From Duganella sp. CF402 (lineage in GTDB: Bacteria; Pseudomonadota; Gammaproteobacteria; Burkholderiales; Burkholderiaceae_D), in contig NZ_FOBG01000002.1 in assembly GCF_900109645.1 (NCBI RefSeq), positions 434,001 through 498,000 of the forward strand: DNA of 64,000 nucleotides. The letters are read 5' to 3'. Position numbers and translations under genes: made by a program. Numbering within the stretch: position 1 is the first letter of the stretch; each line of letters opens with the position of its first letter. Positions 32,825-41,919 of the stretch are shown here, in pieces. The notes under the pieces are model-generated. The model saw nothing but the letters and a program-made list of their open reading frames with translations. It was not told where the DNA came from and made no database searches.

Positions 32825-34684
32825 TCATCGCTCATGCCCCGCTTCTGCAGCCGTTTTCTGCACCGGCGACAACAGATACTGCAGCACCGTGCGCCTGCCT
32901 TGGTTGATCTCGACGATGACCTGCATGCCGGGCGTCAGGCGCAAGGGCTTGCCCTGCGGGTCATGCAGCACTTGCTGGTCGAGCTGGATACGGGCTTTGT
33001 AGGAGGCGCTCGACTGCGCGGAAACCGAAATCTTCACACCTTGTCCCAGGCCTATCGTCGAGGTATTCACTGCCTCGGGCGTCCCGGCCTGATCCAGCGG
33101 CGCCGCCCAGGAATCCGTCTCGAGTGCGATTCGTTCTCTCAGCTTGATGCCCAGATAACCGTTCTCGCCAGTCTGCGCTTGGTCAATATCGAAATCGTCA
33201 ATTTTTATCCGGCCATCGCCGACCAGCCCGCCAAATACCAGCAAGGTACCGATCGATGCCCCCGGTGTCATCGCCTCAAACTGATATGTCATGCCAGAGC
33301 TGTCGGTCCAGGTATTGACGTCGGCAGCAAGATGGGCATTCGCGCCAGTAATCGCGCTGTTACCAACGTAGAGAGTGCCGATACCGTCCAGATCACTGAT
33401 GGCATCCGTTTCGCCGTCCGTCAAGGTGGCTAAGTGAAATTCGTTATCGCCGGTGCCGCCGATTAAAGAGCCCTGATCGTTATCGCCGATTTGTGCAGCA
33501 ACAACCAACCCCTTGACGTAGTCAACGTCGCCATTGACATCGAATACCACCGACTCATTTTGACCGTCTGCATAATGCTCATTGACGACAAAGCGGCCAT
33601 CCGCGTCAACGATCGCTGAACCTTTATTACCCGCCGCATCCATCCAGCTCGCTGTCCCGGTGTTGCCCGCCCCATAGCTGATGGTGAACTGACTTTTATC
33701 CGCGTAGGTTGCCGTTATGCCGTTCAGATTGCCGTCGACAGAATAAGATACCCGGGGCGCAGCTGAAGGCTGGGACTGCGGTCCGGGAACCAATTTGCCA
33801 GTCATTGCCCGCGACACCGCGAGTAGATCTGCTTCCATCTTCACTCCCAGCTTCACCATCGCCGGCGCTTGGGCTCCCGTCACCGTGCCCAAGGCAGTCC
33901 ACACATTATCGCCAGCCTTCAGCAGAGTGCGGAAACTATCCTGGACATGTAACTTCGCTAGCCAGCCGATGGACTCCACCCCCTGAGACAGGGTCGTCAA
34001 CTCAAAGTCCAAAAGCGCATTTCCGTTAGCCCAATCAAACTCTACCATTGTGCGTTTCAGATTCTTCGACGTGCCACCATACATGATCACATCACCAACG
34101 CTAGATTCGTCCGGCGTCCCGAAATTAAGCGGCGCTTTCCAGTAATAGAAAGAGCCGCCCCACCCTCCGATATCCTGCTGAAAATCGGGCGATAGCGAAG
34201 AACTGTCGATGGCAGCGCTGATATCGTTGCTGATCATTGATGCAAACGCAGGAACGCCCTTCAAGTTCAAAATCTGATTGAGGACTTTTTCGCCAATCAG
34301 GTTGGAGGTCTGCTGCAAGTGCTCATTGATTTGCGTCTGGGTATAGCCGTTCAATTTGTGCCTGTATTCCAGGCCGTACTGGGTAACCCCCTTGATATAG
34401 CTGACTGCCGGCTCATGGGCGACATCAGCGGCATTGATCGGCGCAGCTTTGGAAAACCAATATCTGGTCTGCGCGTCGACAGTCTTGCCGTTCACATCAG
34501 CGCCCTGGAGCAACTTCCATATTTCGTTATAAATATCCGAGAAAAGCCCGGCTTTGACTGGCAGCTTCGTTGTGTCAACCACTTTTTCTCCGTTGGCTGC
34601 GAGTAGCCCGCGGTCTTTGAGCATCTTCTTAATATTCGCAATTTGCTCTTCAGTAAACGCACGTCGATTTTCTTGGCCAGCCAT
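32825..34684 (-). CDS. Chimera: T1SS substrate N-terminus joined to HlyD C-terminus
   Basis: An intact 619-residue frame. Residues 1-300 (MAGQENRRAFTEEQIANIKK...) are of unknown fold. Residues 320-540 contain substrate-type repeats: DGNLNGITATYADKSQF, GGTGDNEFHLA, DGIGTLYVGN, WTDSSGMTYQF, GYLGIKLRER. The last 60 residues are plainly the C-terminus of a type I secretion membrane-fusion (HlyD) protein: YKARIQLDQ, LRLTPGMQVIVEI, GRRTVLQYLLSPV. No complete HlyD remains. AGGGGAAG precedes the start. The product would lack both a secretion signal and an HlyD domain proper, so function is doubtful. Confidence 0.75.
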   Translation of the reverse strand: MAGQENRRAFTEEQIANIKKMLKDRGLLAANGEKVVDTTKLPVKAGLFSDIYNEIWKLLQGADVNGKTVDAQTRYWFSKAAPINAADVAHEPAVSYIKGVTQYGLEYRHKLNGYTQTQINEHLQQTSNLIGEKVLNQILNLKGVPAFASMISNDISAAIDSSSLSPDFQQDIGGWGGSFYYWKAPLNFGTPDESSVGDVIMYGGTSKNLKRTMVEFDWANGNALLDFELTTLSQGVESIGWLAKLHVQDSFRTLLKAGDNVWTALGTVTGAQAPAMVKLGVKMEADLLAVSRAMTGKLVPGPQSQPSAAPRVSYSVDGNLNGITATYADKSQFTISYGAGNTGTASWMDAAGNKGSAIVDADGRFVVNEHYADGQNESVVFDVNGDVDYVKGLVVAAQIGDNDQGSLIGGTGDNEFHLATLTDGETDAISDLDGIGTLYVGNSAITGANAHLAADVNTWTDSSGMTYQFEAMTPGASIGTLLVFGGLVGDGRIKIDDFDIDQAQTGENGYLGIKLRERIALETDSWAAPLDQAGTPEAVNTSTIGLGQGVKISVSAQSSASYKARIQLDQQVLHDPQGKPLRLTPGMQVIVEINQGRRTVLQYLLSPVQKTAAEAGHER

Positions 34685-34714
34685 CATGTTCTTCCCCTGG
34701 ATTATGATTTAAAT

Positions 34715-35047
34715 TTATTTAATTTCCCACTTTCCGAGCATTTTCTCTATTGAATTAATAATATCATCCGTATGATTAACCGCCTCAGATGGAAAAAGCA
34801 TCATGTATTCAAATTCGTGTTTTTTGCTGAATACAAAAGCCTCGCACTCTGATCCGGGTGCGTGGCAGTTCATATAAAGCTCATACGGCATCTCTGGTTT
34901 TGCGACAAATGAATTACCGTCTTTATCGGTATATTTTTTTGCCTCAGGGTGTTCTACAAGATAGTCTTTCGCTATTTGGAAGCTTAGCCCTTTTAAGCCG
35001 GATGAAATAGAAACAACGGAAGTTTCGCAGCCGATTATCGCGTCGCA
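34715..35047 (-). pseudogene. Headless AT-rich open frame of unknown function
   Basis: About 110 codons are open from a TGA at 35048-35050 to a stop at 34715-34717, but there is no ATG, GTG or TTG in the first half; the first ATG is in KPEMPYELYM. The reading ends FEYMMLFPSEAVNHT...EKMLGKWEIK. Base composition is much lower in G+C than the flanks. It overlaps the end of the HlyB stub in another frame, so it looks like the 3' part of a gene whose front was deleted when the HlyB stub was formed. No family is recognised; small size and position would fit an immunity protein. Confidence 0.45.
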
Positions 35048-35361
35048 TCACCGGCCTCCGCCACCAGCACACTCACCTGATCAGCCTGCAGTATCAATGC
35101 TGGGCTAAGCGCTGCTTCAACGTTCTCTTCTTGCGTGCTCATCCAGGCCATCAGAGGAAAAGCTTCCTGATGCAGGTGCAACGCCTTGACACTGCGGCTA
35201 GCCGCGTCAAAGCCAAAAACGCCTAATGCCTTTTGCAGCGCATCCACCGTATATGGGGCAGCCAGCTGCTGCTGCGCCAACTCTGCAGAAAAGGGTTTCC
35301 GGTGTATCGCACAAATACCCTGCAATATCCAGAGAAAGGATTTTTGGCTGAGTTTTTCCAT
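35035..35361 (-). pseudogene. HlyB-type ABC exporter, N-terminal stub
   Basis: A 108-residue frame, MEKLSQKSFLWILQGICAIHR..., matches the N-terminal C39-peptidase-like domain of type I secretion ABC exporters (LWILQGICAIHRKPF, SAELAQQQLAAPYT, LGVFGFDAASRSVK, HQEAFPLMAWM, ALILQADQVSVLVAE). The catalytic cysteine region is degenerate, as in HlyB-like domains. The membrane and ATPase parts (about 600 residues) are missing, and the frame stops at a junction with the AT-rich headless open frame. Remains of a secretion exporter. Confidence 0.75.
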
Positions 35362-35665
35362 AAATATCCGCGTGGGCTATTTAAATAAATAAAACAGCTC
35401 GATTTAATCGATATCAATCAAGCAAATATATTTATCAAAACAACACCTACCTAAGTACCTGAAAATAAAGAAACTTTATTGAATACTCGACATCAGGACA
35501 GTAAATCCCGACGCCTTCAGGCCATTCTAGGCATATTTCCACACGGAAAATCTAACAGAAAATCACAAACCAGAATTAATTACAGTCGATCGTTTGCAAT
35601 AAGCTACCGAAAATAAAGAAGTTGAAGTGAGTTTACACAGCTATATATATTGGCCCCGCTTTGAT
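35362..35665. other. AT-rich gap upstream of the secretion locus
   Basis: 304 bases rich in A and T with no coding potential. It separates the HlyB stub, which would be read leftward, from the HbpS-like gene that ends on the right. It probably holds the old promoter of the T1SS locus (ATTTAAATAAATAAAA stretches before the stub). No clear attachment site or repeat was seen. Confidence 0.5.
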
Positions 35666-36151
35666 TCACGGACTGATCTTTGCCCACGGCAGTATCTTTA
35701 ACGCTTCGGTCGCGCAGTCTTCGTCGACGGTGCGGCCGCCGCCGACCGCGATCACCGCCACGAATTTTCCTGCTTTGTAGATCGGCAGGCCGCCGGGCGA
35801 AAAGTGATAGCGGGTATCTTTGCCGTATTGCGCGGCAAAGGCGGGATCGCTGCCTGCCCTCGTTTGCAGCTCGCGGGTCGAGGCATGGAAGGCCAGCACG
35901 GCGGCGATCTTTTGCGGCGCCGTGTTCAACCCGGCCAACGTGGCGTTGTCGCTGGCGAGCGCCACGCGCAGATGGCCTTCCGCATCCGCCACCTGCACGT
36001 TGACCGACATGCCGCGCGCCTGGCACGCCCGGATGGCGGCTTGCGCCAGCGACAGCGCTTCCGGTTGCGTAATCAGCGTGGTATCGATCGTTGCCGAGGT
36101 CTGTGCGGCGGCCGATCCACATGCCAGCGCGGCGATGAGTAGTGCTTTCAT
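35666..36151 (-). CDS. Exported GlcG/HbpS family haem-binding-type protein
   Basis: A 161-residue protein with a signal peptide (MKALLIAALACGSAAAQ) and a PF03928 domain: EALSLAQAAIRACQARGMSVNVQVADAEG, then AFHASTRELQTRA, FSPGGLPIYKAGKFVAVIAVGGG and DEDCATEALK. Family members bind haem or corrinoids or are of unknown function. It follows the PEBP-esterase gene by ten bases and uses AAGGAG before the second ATG, which decides the start at 36151. Last gene of a four-gene operon with the YceI protein and TonB receptor. Confidence 0.82.
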   Translation of the reverse strand: MKALLIAALACGSAAAQTSATIDTTLITQPEALSLAQAAIRACQARGMSVNVQVADAEGHLRVALASDNATLAGLNTAPQKIAAVLAFHASTRELQTRAGSDPAFAAQYGKDTRYHFSPGGLPIYKAGKFVAVIAVGGGRTVDEDCATEALKILPWAKISP

Positions 36152-36161
36152 CCTCATCTCC

Positions 36162-38360
36162 TTACCACGGTTTCTGGGTAGCGAAGAAGCGCAGCCAGAA
36201 GTCGGTGCGCTCCGGCGTGGCGATCGGCATCAGGCCCCACTCGTCGCCGAGCCGCATCACCGCAGCTGCCTTGGCGTCGTAGGCCGGCCACTCCGGCAGA
36301 CCGGGACCGTTCGGATTTCCGGTCTTGACGATATTGGCCCAGTAGCTGGACATGGTGTCGGCAATGCGATGGTCGTCGTCGGTCCACGGACGGTCGGTGG
36401 CATACAGATTGCCCAGCGCGTAGTTGATCTCCGATCCGTGGTAGGCGCCGCGCATGGCTGCATCCGGCCCCGGCGGCGCATGGTTCCAGAAATACGTGTA
36501 CACCGGATGCCCCGAGCCTTGCGACCAGCTGCGCGCCCAAGACCAGGTCGAGATGCGCGAGTTGTCGCGTGCCGCGTCGTTGCTGGCACGCGCGGCCTGT
36601 TCATCGTCTGTCGCCGGATAGAGCCTGAGGAATTCCTCCGCCAACGCACCGAACTTGGCATTCGCACTTTTCCGGAACGCCTCCAGCGTGACATTGACCT
36701 GCGGCGAGCCGGCGCGCGGCGGCCCGGTACGCGCACGCAGCGCGGCGAACGCGGTTTCCGGCACGGCGCCGGTTTCGTCGCGATTGCTGCCGGCGACGAA
36801 GATCACTTTGTTCTGCGCATGCGCGGCATAGGTTGCGCTGTAAGTCTTCGGCAGCACCCAGCCGTCGACTACGGGCCGGAACAGCGGCGGCTTGCCGGCA
36901 CTGAGTGTCTCGATGCCGGGGTCGATGGTATTGCTGCCTTCGACGATCTGCTGCCACGGCAGCGCGCGCAGCGCCGCCAGATCGCGCACGCCTTTGCTTT
37001 CGGCGTAGCGCGCTCCCGCTTCCTCCGCCGGCTTCAACTGGCGATACGACACCGACAGGTAGCGCAATTCCGGATCGCGCGGATCGCGTGCATGGCTCTC
37101 GGCGATGGCGTGACGGAACAGGCCTTTGGCCAGCGGCGACACTGCGAGGAATCCGACCGAGCCCGCGCCCGCCGATTCACCAGCGATGGTCACGCGCCTG
37201 GGGTCGCCGCCAAACGCGGCGATGTTACGCTGCACCCACTTCAGCGCGGCGATATCGTCCAGCAAACCGTAGTTGCCGGAGGCGTTGTGGCCAGACTCCT
37301 TGCTCAACTCCGGCGTGGCCAGGAAGCCCAGCGCGCCAAGGCGATAGTTGAAGGTGACCACCACCACGCCTTTGCGCGCCAGTCCTTCGCCATCGAACAA
37401 GGGATGCGCGCCGCTGCCGGCGATGAAGCCACCCGGATATATCCACACCAGCACTGGGCGCGGTTCGCGCTCAGCACCCGCGCCGGTCCAGATGTTAAGC
37501 GTCAGGCAGTCCTCGCTCATGCTGTCCGCCGAAGTCTCGGCATCCACCGGCTGCGGGCAGGTATTGCCGAATTTGTCGGCCTTGCGGACACCGGACCAGG
37601 CTTGCGCCGGCGCCGGTGCGCGCCAGCGCAACGCGCCCACGGGCGGCGCAGCATAAGGAATGCCTTTGTAGACCGTCACCGATGCATCGCGGCCGACGGT
37701 GCCGCTCACCAGACCGGACTCGGTTGGCACAGCTTTGGCATACTCCTCGCTGGACGGCTTGGCGGACATGCCGATCAGATCGCCGCTGGCCAGCACGTGG
37801 CCTTGCATGGCGCCGACCGCCTGCTCGAAGGTCAGCGCGGGGTCTGACGGCAGCTTGGTATTCAGGGCGAAGACCTGGAAGTGGTAAGGCTGCTGCTGCG
37901 CCGTGTGCGCGTGCGGCCCGGCATAAGACTCGCCGGGGCCATGCACATTGGGACCATAACTGGCGCCGGCCGGCAGCTTGCTCACGCCGGCCGCCAGGCT
38001 GGTAACGCCGGCCGACAGGTTGATCGCCGTGAAATGAATCGACGTCCTGACGGCCTTGCCATCACCACGCGGATCGCCCTGCACGATCACCGCATACGAC
38101 ACGGTGCCGCGCGGCCCGGCCGACCAGCGCAGGCCGGGGAAGCGGTTGGCGCCATACTGCGTGTTATCGAGCGGGATCTGGCCGCCGTTGGCGAACGCCG
38201 GGCTGGTCACGGTCAGCGCCTTGGCCTGCGCCGGTTCCACCAGCGCGGCGGCGAGTTCGGCCACGTGCCCGACATCCGGCGCGGTCTGCGCCGTGGCGGC
38301 CAGTGGAAGTACCGTGACGAAGATGATCGCCAACTTGCATGTGTAGCGTTTGCTGCCCAT
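36162..38360 (-). CDS. PEBP-type domain fused to a type B carboxylesterase
   Basis: A 732-residue secreted protein. Signal peptide with cleavage after about residue 24 (TAQ); residues 45-205 form a YbhB/YbcL-like phosphatidylethanolamine-binding (PEBP) domain with TVTSPAFANGGQIP, FPGLRWS, SIHFTAINL and GPHAHTAQQQPYHFQVFAL. From residue 215 on is a type B carboxylesterase with SGTVGRDASVTVYKGIPYAAPP, EDCLTLNIW, the nucleophile GESAGAGS, a probable acidic residue in SNRDETGAV, and the histidine in YHGSEIN. It would hydrolyse an ester in the periplasm or outside. The arrangement is unusual and sits in an operon with a TonB receptor and YceI. Confidence 0.82.
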   Translation of the reverse strand: MGSKRYTCKLAIIFVTVLPLAATAQTAPDVGHVAELAAALVEPAQAKALTVTSPAFANGGQIPLDNTQYGANRFPGLRWSAGPRGTVSYAVIVQGDPRGDGKAVRTSIHFTAINLSAGVTSLAAGVSKLPAGASYGPNVHGPGESYAGPHAHTAQQQPYHFQVFALNTKLPSDPALTFEQAVGAMQGHVLASGDLIGMSAKPSSEEYAKAVPTESGLVSGTVGRDASVTVYKGIPYAAPPVGALRWRAPAPAQAWSGVRKADKFGNTCPQPVDAETSADSMSEDCLTLNIWTGAGAEREPRPVLVWIYPGGFIAGSGAHPLFDGEGLARKGVVVVTFNYRLGALGFLATPELSKESGHNASGNYGLLDDIAALKWVQRNIAAFGGDPRRVTIAGESAGAGSVGFLAVSPLAKGLFRHAIAESHARDPRDPELRYLSVSYRQLKPAEEAGARYAESKGVRDLAALRALPWQQIVEGSNTIDPGIETLSAGKPPLFRPVVDGWVLPKTYSATYAAHAQNKVIFVAGSNRDETGAVPETAFAALRARTGPPRAGSPQVNVTLEAFRKSANAKFGALAEEFLRLYPATDDEQAARASNDAARDNSRISTWSWARSWSQGSGHPVYTYFWNHAPPGPDAAMRGAYHGSEINYALGNLYATDRPWTDDDHRIADTMSSYWANIVKTGNPNGPGLPEWPAYDAKAAAVMRLGDEWGLMPIATPERTDFWLRFFATQKPW

Positions 38361-38399
38361 TGCTTGTTCCTTTAGGTTCTTCAGCGCATGAATCCGCTG

Positions 38400-38963
38400 C
38401 TACTGTACCTTCTGCGCCTCAACCTGGATGCGCAGCAGCGTTTCGGTCTTGAAGCCTTTGCCGAAGGTGATGCCGAACTCGGCACGGTCGAAGCTGCCCC
38501 GCGCATCGGCGCCGCACACTTCCACCTTGCTCAGGCCATCAGGCTTGCACAGGAAGCTGTCGATGGTCAGGCGCACCGGCCGCGTCACCCCGTGCAGCGT
38601 CAGCTGGCCTTCAACGGCGGCCGGGGTGTCGCCGTTGAACACGATGCTGCCCTTGTAGACGGCGGCCGGAAACTGCGCCGCGTCCAGGATGTCCGGTCCT
38701 TTCACGTGGGTATTCAAGGCCGCGTGGCCAAAGTCCACCGAAGCGGTGTCGATGCTGATATCGACCGCACCGGTTTTGGCCTCGCGGTCCAGCGTAACGC
38801 TGCCGCTGGTTTTATTGAATTTTCCGCGCCAGATGGACAGGCCACCCTTATGGTCGGCCTCGAAGCTGGGGTACGTATGGCTTGGATCGATCCGGTATTG
38901 GACCGATTCGGCCATCACGCAACCACAGGCGGTTGCCAGCGCAATCAGAGCAAGTGTTTTCAT
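38400..38963 (-). CDS. YceI-family periplasmic lipid-binding protein
   Basis: A 187-residue protein with a signal peptide (MKTLALIALATACGCVMA) and the YceI lipocalin-like fold: YRIDPSHTYPSFEADHKG, VDISIDTASVDFG, LDAAQFPAAVYKG, GQLTLHGVTRPVRL, FGITFGKGF. YceI proteins bind long isoprenoid-like molecules. It overlaps the TonB receptor gene by four bases (ATGA) and precedes the PEBP-esterase gene by 39 bases, indicating a shared transcript and pathway for a hydrophobic substrate. Confidence 0.88.
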   Translation of the reverse strand: MKTLALIALATACGCVMAESVQYRIDPSHTYPSFEADHKGGLSIWRGKFNKTSGSVTLDREAKTGAVDISIDTASVDFGHAALNTHVKGPDILDAAQFPAAVYKGSIVFNGDTPAAVEGQLTLHGVTRPVRLTIDSFLCKPDGLSKVEVCGADARGSFDRAEFGITFGKGFKTETLLRIQVEAQKVQ

Positions 38964-41791
38964 AGCTTCATGCGCAGGCCGACGGTGAAGTAGCGTCCCA
39001 AGGGGTCATCACCCTGGGCAAAGCCGCCGAAGGTGCCGACCGCACCATTCGCGCCGAGGAAAGCAATCGGCGGCGGCTGGCGGTTGAACAGGTTGGACAC
39101 ATTGAAGAACAGCTGCGCCGTGCGGCTGCCGCCGAACTTGACATCCCAGCCCAGGTTCAGGTTGGTGTAGGCAATGGCCGGCGCATCAGGCGACGACACG
39201 ATCTGCGTCGGATCGCCGGTGAAGGCCAGGCGGCTGCGCCAGCGCTCGCTGATATCGATCGACAGGTCGCGCACCTTGTAGTTGATGAAGAAGGTGCCAC
39301 GGATCCTGGCGCTGGCCTGCAGCGCATTCGAGCTGAAGCCGACGCCGCCCATGTCCACCGTCGCCAGGCCCGGCGTTTCATACACGATATGCGGCTGGTA
39401 GGTGGTCAGCATGCGCAGGCCGAGGGGATTGTCGAACAGCTTGGTGCGGTAGTTGGCTTCGAAATCGAAACCACGGGTGGTCATGCTGCCGATGTTGATG
39501 ACGGTGTTGGTGAACGACGTCACGGCATTGGCGGCGCTGGTGTTGCTGAAGCCCAGCGGACGGGTTTGCAGCGCGCAGTATGGCGAGGTACCGCCGCTGG
39601 CGTAGCAGGCCGCCTGCACCGATGGATTGGTGCCCTGGATGTTGGTGATGGCGTCCAGCACCTTGATGTTGAAGTAGTCGAGCGACGCGCTGAAGCCTGG
39701 AATGAACTTAGGCTTGATCACGAAGCCGGCGGCGATGGTCTTGCCCACTTCCGGTTTCAGGTTAGGGTTGCCGCTGACGGTGACGGGAACGGTCGGGCTC
39801 TGGCCGGTCAGGAGGTCGGTGAAGGAACCGGCGTTGGTGGTGCCGGCCTGGAACAGGTCGTTCAGGTTCGGCGCACGAATGTCGCGTGAATAGCTGGTGC
39901 GCAGCTTGAGCTGGTCGTTGATTTCCCAATCCGCGCCCGCCTTGTAGGTCCACGCCTGGCCGCTGGTGTCGTAATCGGTGTAGCGGGCGGCGAGGTTCAG
40001 GTTGAGATTCCTGGCCAGGCTGGCATTCTTCGCCAGCGGCACCTCGAATTCACCGGCCAGCTCCTTGACCGTCTGCGCCACTTTCGAACGCGGCGCCAGC
40101 GTAGGATTCGGATACAGCAAGGTGGTGGCGCTGCAGTTGTAGGTGATGCCGGTGCAATTGGCTTTGTCGGTTGGCACGGCGTCACTGGTCAGGGCGTAGG
40201 TCTGGCGGCGCCATTGGCCGGTGACCGCGACATCCACAGGACCTGCCCAGGTCGCAAATGGCGAACCGGAGAGCGTCGCTTCGACTTCGTTCAGCGTGTT
40301 CTCCACTTCAAACGAAGTGGCCTGGGTGATGTACTGGATGGCTGCGGCGCTGCTGGCGGTAGGGCCGAACAGATTCAACGGGACGCAGTTGGAATACGCA
40401 GCATTGGTCAGCGAAGCCGCGCATACGATCTGGCCGGTGGCCGGATTGACGACGGCGTTGAGTGCCGCCGCCAGGCGCTGGGTGTTCCAGTTGTTATCAT
40501 TGCGGGTCAGCAGCTTGGCTTTGGAGCTGGTGCCGGAGACGTCCCATTTCCAGCTGTTGTCAAACTCCCCCTTCAAGCCGCCAGCTAGGAAGTACTGGTC
40601 GCTCTTGCCGTAGGTATTGATGCGCGGCGCATCGGCAAACACCTTTGCCACGTTGAAGCTGGTGACATTGGCAGCCGCCAGTTGATCTCGATAGGACTGG
40701 GCCAGGAAAGGATTGCTGGCACTGAGCGTGGCGCCGTTAAGCAAGGCATTGTAGGCGCCGAAGTTCTGCGTGCGGTTGTCAGTGGCGCTGGCTTCGAGAT
40801 AGCCGTGTACCGTGTCGGTGAAATCGTAGTCGGTGCGGACGAAGGCCTGATTCGAACGCATCGCGCCGCGCAGCGAACCGTTGTAGTAGGCGCCGTCGCC
40901 ACCGCTTTCATAGGTGGCGTTGCCGCTGGCGGTGCCGTGCTTGAGTGGGCTCAGCACGCCGTCCGTGGCGAAGTTCATGCCGGCCAGCGGCCCATTGCGT
41001 ACCAGGCCGCCATAGGTCGAGGTGGCGATGCGGGTGTTGTCGACCAGATGATATGGATTGGCGGCGGTTCCCGCGCCCTGCACGGTCCACTGATGCTCGC
41101 CCCAGGGACGGTCGGTGCGGTACAGGACGCCCGGATCGTTGCGGTACTGGAAGCTGGCAATCACGTGCCCGCGGCCGCCGAACAGATCGGTGCCGCCGGC
41201 GATGCCGAGGTCGGCCGTCTTGTCGTCGCCATAGGTCGACACGCCGCCGATGGCTTGCACCTTGACGCCGGTGAATTTGGTGTCAGTGACGAAGTTGATG
41301 ACACCGGCCACCGCATCCGAGCCGTACACCGCCGAGGCACCGCCGGTGACAATATCCACGCGGCGCAGCAGCATCTGCGGAATCATATCGGTATCGACCA
41401 GCTGGTCCTGCGTGGTGGCAGGCAGGCGGTGGCCATCCCACAGGATCAGCGTGCGCGGGTAGCCCAGGCCGCGCAGGTTCTGCAGGTTGCCAGAGTTATT
41501 GGTGGTGCCGTTGCCGGGATTGCCGTTTTGTCCGCGCGAGCCGGCAAAGATGGGCAGTTCATTGAGCGCATCCGAAATGCTGCCCGGTTTGTTGGTCAGT
41601 AATTCGTCCGTGCTGACCGAGGTGAGTGGTGTGGGGCTTTGACTGCCCAGGCTGACGCGCGAACCAGTGACCAGCACTTCAGTCATCGAGGTGGATTCGG
41701 CGTTGGGTGCGGATTGCGCTTGCGCGGCTGATCCGATGACGAGCGTACTGACGCCCGCCGCTGTTGTCACGAGGCTTTTGACACGTCGCAT
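38960..41791 (-). CDS. TonB-dependent outer membrane receptor
   Basis: A 943-residue receptor. Signal peptide MRRVKSLVTTAAGVSTLVIGSAAQAQ; TonB-box-like TEVLVTGSRVS; plug with GSISDALNELP, LRGLGYPRTLILWDGHRLP, VDIVTGGASAVYGSDAVAGVINFVT (split here between residues 130 and 165); long barrel ending DDPLGRYFTVGLRMKL. The plug resembles receptors for carbohydrates or hydrophobic nutrients in Xanthomonas- and Caulobacter-type bacteria. The start at 41791 has TGGAGA upstream. First gene of the YceI/PEBP-esterase operon. Confidence 0.9.
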   Translation of the reverse strand: MRRVKSLVTTAAGVSTLVIGSAAQAQSAPNAESTSMTEVLVTGSRVSLGSQSPTPLTSVSTDELLTNKPGSISDALNELPIFAGSRGQNGNPGNGTTNNSGNLQNLRGLGYPRTLILWDGHRLPATTQDQLVDTDMIPQMLLRRVDIVTGGASAVYGSDAVAGVINFVTDTKFTGVKVQAIGGVSTYGDDKTADLGIAGGTDLFGGRGHVIASFQYRNDPGVLYRTDRPWGEHQWTVQGAGTAANPYHLVDNTRIATSTYGGLVRNGPLAGMNFATDGVLSPLKHGTASGNATYESGGDGAYYNGSLRGAMRSNQAFVRTDYDFTDTVHGYLEASATDNRTQNFGAYNALLNGATLSASNPFLAQSYRDQLAAANVTSFNVAKVFADAPRINTYGKSDQYFLAGGLKGEFDNSWKWDVSGTSSKAKLLTRNDNNWNTQRLAAALNAVVNPATGQIVCAASLTNAAYSNCVPLNLFGPTASSAAAIQYITQATSFEVENTLNEVEATLSGSPFATWAGPVDVAVTGQWRRQTYALTSDAVPTDKANCTGITYNCSATTLLYPNPTLAPRSKVAQTVKELAGEFEVPLAKNASLARNLNLNLAARYTDYDTSGQAWTYKAGADWEINDQLKLRTSYSRDIRAPNLNDLFQAGTTNAGSFTDLLTGQSPTVPVTVSGNPNLKPEVGKTIAAGFVIKPKFIPGFSASLDYFNIKVLDAITNIQGTNPSVQAACYASGGTSPYCALQTRPLGFSNTSAANAVTSFTNTVINIGSMTTRGFDFEANYRTKLFDNPLGLRMLTTYQPHIVYETPGLATVDMGGVGFSSNALQASARIRGTFFINYKVRDLSIDISERWRSRLAFTGDPTQIVSSPDAPAIAYTNLNLGWDVKFGGSRTAQLFFNVSNLFNRQPPPIAFLGANGAVGTFGGFAQGDDPLGRYFTVGLRMKL

Positions 41792-41919
41792 TTTTACTAT
41801 CTCCAGTTGTTGTCGGATCACTGTGCAATCCATTATTTTTTTAGACGTTTGTAGTTTTCAAACATCTTGATGCCCAGCATAGCGACTATCAACTGGTCAG
41901 GCTTTACACAAAATGGAGA

